Source: Astropecten irregularis (taxonomy: Eukaryota > Echinodermata > Asteroidea > Paxillosida > Astropectinidae). Taken from it: DNA of 64,000 nt. Numbering within the stretch: the first letter of the stretch is position 1; the number at the start of each line of letters is the position of its first letter. A program made the position numbers and the translations under genes. Below the pieces are notes generated by a model. The model did no database searches, was not told the origin of the DNA, and saw only the letters and a list, made by a program, of their open reading frames with translations. The stretch lies in the NCBI GenBank assembly GCA_963971285.1, contig OZ020258.1:10932614-10996613 (forward strand), in the 5' to 3' direction. Positions 56,521-64,000 of the stretch are shown here, piece after piece.

Positions 56521-56740
56521 TTATAAGTAATCAAATGCTGCAAACTGCTCACCAGGTAAAAATTGACCTGAAATTTATCAAATGCTTGGTGTTGGGAGGG
56601 CCTGACACGTTTCAATCCTAGCAGGATCTGACTCAAAAGCTTTAGCCTTTGAGAAAGAGCAATTAGCCTTTGATGAGAAAGACTCTCCTGGGATTGAACC
56701 ACGTCAGGCCCTCCTAACTCTCCAAGCATTTATCTAATTC
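56521..56740. mobile_element. MITE family F, complete short copy
   Basis: The left arm AATGCTGCAAACTGCTCACC, ATGCTTGGTGTTGGGAGGGC, TCAATCCTAGCAGGATCTGA and the right arm GGGATTGAACCACGTCAGGC, CTCCTAACTCTCCAAGCATT enclose a 70-bp centre. This shows the F family can be about 220 bp long. Confidence 0.8.
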
Positions 56741-57027
56741 AGAGAGTTCCATCGTTAACCCTGACTTACTTTCTCCTGTTGTCCAGCTCCAAACACGAAG
56801 GAAGTATAATTCCTTACCACAAAAACAAACTTTGCAGTAGAAGATGGACGGTTCCACCAGCCCGCACACTATGAGCGTGTTATGTACATAAACATTATCA
56901 CTCGTAAATCGCACATTGATCAGCCTAATTAGTGACAAGAGAAATGATGGGGCCATTTTGATGGCTTCAAGTTCTTTCTTTTATCCACATAATCCGAAGC
57001 TACAATAGTGTCACAAAGGAACCCAGA
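56741..57027. other. Unassigned spacer
   Basis: No recognised feature. Confidence 0.4.
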
Positions 57028-57265
57028 TTTGCTAAGCATTGAAATTCTTTGCTTACAGCAAGTTGTGGTTTATGCCAGCCAAAATTGCTTAATGTTTTGC
57101 ATTTTGCTTGGACGAGAGCCCAATTTCATGGAATTCCGTTACCAAGCAAACATTTTTCGCTTACGATAGCAGTCCTTTTTTGCTTAGGGTTAGTGTATTT
57201 CACGGGAGCGTTTTCTTTTTCGCTATGCTAAGCAAGGGCTTACTTCCGAATACCCATAGTAGTGA
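57028..57265. mobile_element. Family L element, copy 2
   Basis: Repeated TTGCTTAG/GCTAAGCA words and GAGCCCAATTTCATGGAATT link it to the copies at 46264 and 60698. The ends are not precise. Confidence 0.5.
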
Positions 57266-57550
57266 GTTAGCAGAAAAAAATGAGGGTTAATCTAGAAATT
57301 CTTCACTTAGAACTGAAAGTCTTCAGATTTCATGAAATAGATTTCACGCATAGCAGAGGCCATAAGCACAAAAGATAGGCCGTAATGGATTCAATGAAAT
57401 TAGGCCCGACTCATCACATGACTAGAAAAAGCACTAAGCGGGCACTTTGAAAATCCCTACCTTTTTGCCTCCCCTCCAAAAATGTGGGCGTCTGAAGCAA
57501 ATGTATCAATTGTTTAATAGTTTATAGTTAAAGAAACATTGACTAGAACC
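57266..57550. other. Unassigned spacer
   Basis: No recognised feature. Confidence 0.4.
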
Positions 57551-58114
57551 AGGGGTCGATTTCACCTAACTCATCGTAACTTACTATTAATCGTAGGACT
57601 TATGATGCATTGCAGCCCTAAGTAGTAGTCGTAGGATATGACGGGTTATCCTTCATAAAAACTCAAGTTAGTAACAATCGATCATAGGGTCCCTGGGGTC
57701 AATTTCACCAAACTCTTCGTAACTTACAATCAATCGTAGGACTTATGATGCATAGCATGTCCTAAGTAGTAGTCGTAGGATATGACGGGTTATCCTTCAT
57801 AAAAACTCAAGTTAGAAACGATCGATCGTAGGGTCCCTGGGGTCGATTTCACCAAACTCTTCGTAACTTACAATCAATCGTAGGACTTATGATGCATAGC
57901 ATGTCCTACGTAGTAGTCGTAGGATACGATGGGTTATCATTCGTAACTCGAGTTACGTTCAATCGTAGGGCCCCTGGAGTCGATTTCACAAAGCCCTACG
58001 ATCGATCGAAGCTCGATTTACGAAGGATAACCCATCGTATCCTAGGGCTGCAATGCATCATAAGTCCTACGATTGATAGTAAGTTACGATGAGTTTGGTG
58101 AAATCGACCCCTGG
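57551..58114. repeat. Tandem array of family I elements
   Basis: Four units of about 140 bp begin near 57552, 57695, 57839 and 57976. Each starts GGGGTCGATTTCACC, and GGGGTC also marks the next boundary. Units 1-3 are in one orientation. The last, 57976-58113, is inverted (it ends GGTGAAATCGACCCC). Shared words are CGTAACTTACAATCAATCG, GTCGTAGGATATGACGGG and TTATCCTTCATAAAAACTC. Confidence 0.9.
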
Positions 58115-58362
58115 ACAGTTAAAAAAAACATCTCATAAACAACCAATTATATATGACTGTATCAAGGCTCTTGAGGTGAATAATGTTCTCGGCCATGGGA
58201 ACAGATTCAGTGGAATGTAGATCAATCTCTGAGTGATGGACAACACTAGCCCAGGGATGGATCAGACCCCTTGGTTAGCCCTTAATTAATCAATAAAACA
58301 TCCTGTCAGAACACATTAAACAAATATCCTAACGCACGATACCAACCCTGATCGCAATTATT
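58115..58362. other. Unassigned spacer
   Basis: No recognised feature. Confidence 0.4.
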
Positions 58363-59019
58363 CAGTGTTGGTGTACTCGTACTCGAGTACAACTCGAGAA
58401 CAGACAAATACTCGGCCTGTACTCGATAAAAAGTACTCGAAAATAAAATGTACTTGGCCCGTACTCGATAAAAAGTACTCGAAAATAAAATGTACTTGGA
58501 CCGTACTCGATAAAAAGTACTCGGAAATAAATATATTTGGCCCGTACTCGATTCCATGTACCGGTACTCAAATTTTAGAAGAACTTGACCATTTAGGGCA
58601 AATTTCATTTTCGTTAATACAATTTCACGGTTGACAATGTTGCCGATTGCCAATAAATTATACAATGGGAGTATGAAGATCATTGGGAGTTTAGTATCAA
58701 ATGGATTAAGCAGCACAGTGTCATTTGCAAGGTTTGAAAAACATTAATTTCTGGGACGAGTGGCACAACATCCAATAATGAACATCTTTGTGAAACAAAA
58801 TGCAATTTTTTGCACTGTGCGTTGGTACTGTACTCAGACGTGGACTCCAACTTTGGTACTCGGAGTCGATCGGCCCCGTACTCGACCTTGAATGTACTCG
58901 GACTCGATGCTTAGGACTTGGACTCGACAGCAATGTACTTGGACTCGGCCCAGTACTCAGACCTATAAGTACTCGTAGTAGGCTCTGTACTCGGATCTGA
59001 GGACTCCACTCCAACAATG
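58363..59019. mobile_element. hAT-like element with TACTCG arrays
   Basis: Starts CAGTGTTGGTGTACTCG and ends with the inverse CTCCACTCCAACAATG, matching the CAGTGTTGG ends common among hAT elements. No clean 8-bp target duplication is seen. TACTCG-based repeats occupy both subterminal regions (58375-58560 and 58830-59000). A 230-bp unrelated centre has no transposase frame. Confidence 0.7.
58418..58560 (+). repeat. 42-bp tandem repeat
   Basis: Just over three copies of a 42-bp unit built from CCCGTACTCGATAAAAAGTA and CTCGAAAATAAAATGTACTT. It is the left subterminal array of the hAT-like element. Confidence 0.9.
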
Positions 59020-60128
59020 GTATTTTATACCTTTCGCATTTAAAGATAATTGGTCCAATAATGTCAACAAATAAAGAATTGAATTTAATAGTCTGACGTC
59101 CGCTTGTTCAAACAGCACATATTGAGGCAGACTCCATAATCTATGAGGTAACGGCTTGAATAGAGAGGCGGCAACCAGACCATTACCAGCTGATCATGTC
59201 CATAACACACGGCCCCGTATTTATAATACGTTTGACATGTAAAACATCCATAATAACTGTATAGAAAAGATTAGATCTCCCCTTCCGCCAACCCCCCCCC
59301 CCCCAAAAAAAAACACCACTAAATAAAAGTCTTAAAAAACTCAAGCCCTAGGCCTTAAAACATCCCTTGTAAAGGACCACAGCCAAAATATAAGACGGAA
59401 AAAAAAAACGGCATGCTGGGTAAGAGAATTACAAACATTCATCGGGAGTCTCTAGGACATACCAATCATAGCTTGCCTGCTTGAGATGTTTGCATGGGAC
59501 CAGGGAACTCCCTAGGTTCTTGAACATAACACAGGCCAAGATGGGAACCGTTGAAGTCGTCACCATGTGGCAATGTAGTCCGTCCTATATACACTGCTTG
59601 ATTAACTTTAGGTAGCGGAAAACACACCCTCCAAAAACAAAATGGCCGAATTCAAATCTTTGGAATCCAAAATATTGGATAGAAACTGTTGAAGACGCTC
59701 CATATTGTTTATTTTCAGTATGTTTTTAATAAAAAAAACCAACTTTTGATTAGGCCTATACCACTGTTGTGAGGAATTTCAGTGTGGTTTTTTAAACCTG
59801 TTTGGGGCGTCATTTTAATGACTTAGTGTTTGCATGTAATGGAGATAAATGCGGCATCTGTTGTCGCTTATTATGGATTGTAATTGACGGTCAACGTCCG
59901 GTTATGGTACAGAATAGATTGGCAAAGTCATTTTAATTTGGGAAAAGAAATTGCGGCTGTGCACTCATTGCAAAGGATGATAAATCTTTCCTACATACCT
60001 GAATAAACATGTATGTATTTTCAGGGAAATATGTCATTTTATAAACAAAATCTAGAGAAAATTTTCTGGGCTGGCCAACTTGAATTCCAAGGGAAATTGA
60101 GGTAGTCATCACACAAATTCATTGTTTG
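59020..60128. other. Unassigned spacer
   Basis: C14 plus A9 tract at 59289-59313. 59810-59930 is repeat-free with TCATTTTAATGACTTAG and GGATTGTAATTGACGGTC, possibly regulatory. No gene. Confidence 0.3.
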
Positions 60129-60270
60129 CAGGCATGCAACTTGGACTTCCCCAAAAAAGAGGAAATTCCAATCTTTACCATACTTTGTACAGTGTTTTCA
60201 CTTTTCAATGGCATAAGAATGAAGTGAAAAAAGAGGAAATCAGCTGATCTGAGGAAAATGTGCATGCCTG
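60129..60270. mobile_element. MITE family J, copy 3
   Basis: CAGGCATGCAACTTGG to TGTGCATGCCTG, 142 bp. TGTTTG flanks both sides directly (60123-60128 and 60271-60276), a probable 6-bp target duplication. Confidence 0.87.
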
Positions 60271-60348
60271 TGTTTGAAGCATTATTGCCTGTGTATAAAG
60301 TTTGACATGTATGTTTCAAATTCCAGAAACATTTACATTCAATTAAAA

Positions 60349-60415
60349 ATGCTTGGAGTAAGAATTAAGGGCCTGACGTTTCGATCCTAGCAGAATATTT
60401 CTCAAAGGCTTTTAT
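60349..60415. mobile_element. MITE family F fragment
   Basis: AATGCTTGGAGTAAG, GGGCCTGACGTTTCGATCC and TAGCAGAATATTTCTC. Inner left arm only. Confidence 0.65.
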
Positions 60416-60697
60416 GTTTATTACTTGTGCTGAGTTAATTTAACTTAATTTGAGAAAAAAAATATCAAAGGATTGTTGTGATTTACGAATTTCTAGCTTT
60501 GTATGTATTTTGTTTTCAAGACTTTTCCTATTACAAAATCTTTGTAATAGGATTTAGAACAGCAGCAGTATTGTAACATAACACAAGTTAATCTGAATTA
60601 ACCACAATTAACCAGTTAACCATTTTTCAACTAAAACAGAGATTTATACAAAACTTCCAAAGTGACAACGGCCAAAGTATTTTATAGGACACAAACA
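60416..60697. other. AT-rich spacer
   Basis: AACCAG/TTAACC words near 60595-60625. No gene. Confidence 0.4.
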
Positions 60698-60887
60698 GGG
60701 ACCAATCACGGCCTTGCTTAGCACACAAATTTGCTAATCACGAAATTTCTGTTTCAATAAAAAACAGGATTATACTAACAACCAAATTTCCATGTGTTGT
60801 GCATCGCATCACTTGTGATCGTTCTTTGGCTAGATATTTTGTGCTAAGCAAATTTTTTGTGCTTAACAGCTCCATGAAACAGGCCCC
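60698..60887. mobile_element. Family L element, copy 3
   Basis: GGGACCAATCACGGCCTTG and TTAGCACACAAATTTGCTAA on the left answer TTTTGTGCTAAGCAAATT and CATGAAACAGGCCCC on the right. About 190 bp. Confidence 0.65.
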
Positions 60888-61005
60888 AGTATTGAAGTCA
60901 TAATGTCAAGTTATCCCGTCAAATACTCAAGCAAATTTGAATGCATTCAGGACGGATACATTTTGAAAGATTCCGTACATCATGAGCAGCATTTTGTTTA
61001 GTGCA

Positions 61006-61366
61006 TTAAAGGTAGTATCATACTTTGGTAGTATGATACCCAAACAGAAATCTCCTCAGATTTACCTATAACTTACAGAGTATAAAGATGGTGATGGTAG
61101 AAACATTTCATCAAAATGTTTCTGCCTGAAATGCTGTATTTATACAGAAAAGAGTAAAACAAACTGACCAGAAACAATTTTGACCTTCAGAAGATCAAAA
61201 ATAACGGTGAAAAGATTTCTTTAAAAACGTGTGTAATTTTCACTGTTTTCTAAAAAAGTGGGCACCGTATGGGACTGGGCATTTCACAGATGACTGTTAC
61301 TGTATCTGTCTCGATATTTTTGCCCATGAATCTGCAGTTTTTCGACAATTCCCAAAATATGAAAAC
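61006..61366 (+). mobile_element. MITE family A, decayed right end
   Basis: TTAA at 61006-61009, X half, centre and Y half. The end has decayed to CCCAAAATATGAAAACTGC. A GTATGATACC duplication lies just inside the left end. Confidence 0.83.
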
Positions 61367-61842
61367 TGCATGAAATTTATGGGAATCCGTGGGATTTTTC
61401 TCTACAAGATTCCAAAGACGTTAGGGTACATCTTGACACAACTTAAACTCTAGCAGCCTGAGGGGCCTCACTGATGATGTCACCACAACAAAGATGGCCC
61501 ATCCTCAACCTCTTGTCTCCAAGGGTAAACCCTGTGATCGACCAATTCTGCGCCGCCTTAGAAACCGTTCCCTGAAACCGACGGCCCAATGAGAGCCGGC
61601 CTTACATGGAATTTCCGGCCTTGCATTTTAGCACGTGCCGCTGGTTAATCCCATGCTGACACTGGTAAAACTATAGGAAGAGAACATGGGGGGGAGGGGA
61701 GATGGGAGGAGGGGGGAGGGGGAGGGAAAGTCGGTAGCCAATGAAGATAATTTTCACTGGTTTCCCGAGGACTGCACACTGTGAGAGCAATGAGGGTTCA
61801 TAAATGATAAAGGTCCGATACACTAGCACATAACTCATCTCG
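61367..61842. other. Spacer with G tract
   Basis: 61687-61728 is GGGGGGGAGGGG/GAGGAGGGGGGAGG-like. 61480-61650 is GC-richer without a supported exon. Confidence 0.45.
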
Positions 61843-62098
61843 ATGACATCTTTCTGCCTCTGGTGTGGCGGGACGATCAAAAATTTGGAAAGAGAGGAAA
61901 GCCTTAAGTGTTCAAAGGGCAGACAATACTGGCACAACGTGGATGGCATGGCAGCTAGCACGTGTGTGGCCCACGACAGCGGTGCCAACCTTCATCCCAG
62001 AAGTGACTGTCGTTTCACAACATGTCAACAAAGTTTCAAGCCGCAAACCAATATTTCGCGACGACAATGGGACTGCTTTTATCAATCTCTCGTGTGGG
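61843..62098 (+). CDS. Candidate exon ending at a donor, unknown
   Basis: ATG at 61843 opens MTSFCLWCGGTIKNLEREES and runs cysteine-rich to a donor-like GTGTGGG before GTAAGAATC at 62099. CLWCGG with later cysteines is loosely like a zinc ribbon, but spacing is irregular. A second frame is open across the same stretch, so absence of stops is weak evidence. No upstream acceptor is seen and the Kozak context is poor. Confidence 0.17.
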
Positions 62099-62945
62099 GT
62101 AAGAATCTCCTTCAAACTTTTTAAAACTTGCAAAAGTTTACGCAAAAGTTGACTTGTTTATTTTCTAAAAATGCGCATTTTTATTGCAATTTATTTTTGT
62201 AACACTATCCGAATTCAACATGGTGTTAAAAATGACCAATTTCCGATAACAGGTTAAAAATTAAATGTAAAATTTGCAATTTTTCCTCATTTTAGGAAGA
62301 TAAATTCGTTCGAATCTTTCACTAATATCAACTGTCATGTGGTTCCCATCAGGGATCTAAAATCTTGAGTTTGTTGTGCTGCGTTTTTTAGTTTTTCCAG
62401 CACAAGATTATGTGTGCGTTGACTATCTAATAATGTGGGACATTTAAAGTCTATGATTGTCTTTATGTATTCATGACATTTGAAAATGATCACCGGTGTC
62501 CTACCGAGAAATGGACTAGTAACAGTAGGTGGTAACCGGTTCAACGCAGGTTCACTAGCTAGTAGTCTGGTGCTGATGTACATGTATGTGTAACATACTA
62601 CATAATAATGCTTTAAGTCTGGATTCATGACCAAACAATGGCTTACTCGACATAATCGCCTTAATAAATGCATACTTCCGACTTTGTGTGATTCAAGGTG
62701 ATGCAATTTTCCTGAAAATATTTTTGTCTCCAGAGATACGAAGAGAACGTCTTTCCTGTTTTGATGCCAATAATCTTGATTTTAAGCCAACGACTTCCTC
62801 CATTCATCATAGGGGAATTCAAATCCTAAATAGTTATTAACTCATAGCTCAGCATAACGAGTCAACGACCAAAAAAAGAAAGAATCAATTGAATTGCAGC
62901 CGTGACCACTGTATTGAGTTATGAGCGATCATAGCCTACTACCGA
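62099..62945. other. Unassigned spacer
   Basis: The 123-codon minus frame at 62335-62706 is not recognisable and has no splice support. Confidence 0.35.
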
Positions 62946-62964
62946 GTGTGTGTGTGTGTGTGTG
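62946..62964 (+). repeat. (GT)n microsatellite
   Basis: Nine GT units. Confidence 0.9.
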
Positions 62965-62989
62965 ACACGGTATCAACTATCAAACCTCC

Positions 62990-63390
62990 ATTTTGTTTTT
63001 ACGGCCTGCTTATACCGTACGTGGGCGGCAGATAGGAAGTCGTTGTCACGTCGCGTACTGAAAAGTGAACAACTAGGGGGCGTTTCTTGAGGACATCCGC
63101 CTCCCTCGCCGCATTACAGCGGATTTACAGCTGGGAATAAAATGGAAGACGGGGGAACTTTGGCCAGTGTCCGAAGATTTCAATGCCCAAGGCTTCGAAA
63201 AAAAATTTCCTCCATCTCATCCGAGCGGAGGACCTATAGGGAGCGTAGCAGAAATTACGTGCCAAATACGGCGAAAAACAAGGATTGTTTTCGGAGAAAC
63301 TATGTCAAAATACGGCAACTTCCTGTGCGGAAGATTACTAAGTAGGCAACTGAGATCCTGTGCTGAGATATTTTTTTCCGAGACTTAATA
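62990..63390 (+). promoter_or_regulatory. CpG-rich patch, possible promoter or first exon
   Basis: Higher CpG content than most of the window (TACGTGGGCGGCAG, CGTTGTCACGTCGCGTAC). ATG at 63142 opens MEDGGTLASVRRFQCPRLRK for 67 codons. A frame from an internal ATG at 63167 is also open (FPPSHPSGGPIGSVAE). Neither is recognised. A transcription start for a gene downstream of the window would fit, but there is no direct evidence. Confidence 0.2.
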
Positions 63391-63831
63391 ATCCAATTTA
63401 GGATACTTGTCTTTCCTTTTTCCATTTGTTTAAAACCGTGTGATGTTGTTCAGGTGTTTTCTCAAGAGTAATGCAGCTATAATCAAAATTGTTTTTCAGG
63501 GTTAATTATGTGAGAAATTGATAAGGAAATTAATTTTTTTTTAACGAAAATTTTCTTGATACGATAATTGTGTACAACAGGTAACAGTCGCAGATATATG
63601 TACATGTATGTGGCTATGTGTACCAGATTAGTATAATAAAAATGAAATTTGTTATGGCTCTATTGTGCATGTGATTCCCTTCCACATATGCTGCTAACTA
63701 TTAGCACTGACGAAGGCCAACTTTAATAATAATAATAATAAACAGTTTTTGTATTTTTGTTTTTGTATAGTGCAAATTCCGCCCCAAAAGAAAAACGGAA
63801 AAAAAATTTCATTTCAAATCAATTTAAGCTG
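63391..63831. other. AT-rich spacer
   Basis: (AAT)n at 63724-63741. No gene. Confidence 0.4.
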
Positions 63832-63975
63832 AATAGCGCTCCCCACTTGTGCTAAAAATAGCACAGGATCTCAGACAAACATTGCAACCATGCAAACGTG
63901 TGTGCGGCCATGTACACTACGTGTGTGAGACAGTGTTTTGTCTGACATGGTGACGTCATTAGTGTGGAGCGCTAT
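63832..63975 (+). mobile_element. MITE family H, copy 2
   Basis: AATAGCGCTCCCCAC to GTGTGGAGCGCTATT, 144 bp, with GGATCTCAGACAAACATTGC and a perfect TGACGTCA at 63951-63958. Confidence 0.9.
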
Positions 63976-64000
63976 TCAGATAAGACTCAAAAATCTTAAT

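Noticed and set aside
62335-62706. 123-codon minus-strand frame
   Set aside because: No recognised motif, start context or splice signal.
1-64000. Retroviral, LTR or Polinton-type elements
   Set aside because: No reverse transcriptase, integrase, protease, capsid or polymerase motif is visible in any frame, and no long direct terminal repeats were found.

Overview
This window looks like gene-poor intergenic or intronic DNA from an animal nuclear genome. It is AT-rich, has no dense coding and no bacterial operon structure, and is full of short non-autonomous DNA transposons, tRNA-derived repeats, minisatellites and long homopolymer tracts. Several repeat types (palindromic elements opening with GGGGTCGATTTCAC or with GGGGCCAATTCATAGAGC) resemble what I remember from echinoderm genomes. 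My best guess is therefore a marine deuterostome such as an echinoderm; this is an inference from memory, not a search. No open frame longer than 169 codons exists. I recognise no complete host protein, reverse transcriptase, integrase, capsid or transposase catalytic domain.

The main content is a swarm of 200-490 bp elements flanked by TTAA, in about 35 copies including partial ones. I call them A (ends AGGTAGTATCATACTTTGG), B (ends AGGTACAGTACAGGATTGG and AGGTATAATACATGATTGG) and D (one end AGGGAGCGTATGTGATTTGC). Their halves are shared between families, so they form a modular set with exchangeable ends. One insertion at 37084-37448 has its own empty site preserved in a neighbouring duplicate at 36890-36900. 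Comparing the two shows directly that TTAA is the duplicated target.

Other families are: C (110-126 bp, GGGCCTGTTTGTTT ends, 3-bp A/T target duplications), E (palindromic, with 20-bp internal repeats), F (long inverted ends containing GATCCTAGCAGGATC), H (AATAGCGCTC ends, carrying a perfect TGACGTCA site), I (a 140-bp palindromic unit, once in a tandem array), J (CAGGCATGCAA ends), K (ends built on a GAGCCT hexamer), L (GGGGCC ends), and two hAT-like elements at 31394-31829 (perfect 8-bp target duplication) and 58363-59019. Many are nested: C inside B, E inside a B-like element, D inside F, and a 1.6-kb F element holding a G fragment, an H element, an L element and a duplicated SINE.

The most unusual locus is 16018-16680. 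A tRNA-like Pol III promoter head is followed 135 bp later by a sequence that folds as a minimal type I hammerhead ribozyme (16223-16272), and then by an 80-bp tandem repeat containing CCCTAACCCT-like words. Two degenerate hammerhead-like copies lie head to head at 45719-45820.

Possible host or transcript signals are weak: splice-bounded open segments at 9472-9815 and 10988-11099; a TATA-like site with donor and acceptor signals at 14120-14703; two short ATG frames in a CpG-rich patch at 18951-19119; a large exon candidate at 29210-30208; an acidic N-terminal frame at 48857-49120 behind a TTAACCCT end that could be the start of a piggyBac-like transposase; and an open frame ending at a good donor at 61843-62098. 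All are low-confidence calls. Halves are labelled X, Y, Z, V and W in the entries below.
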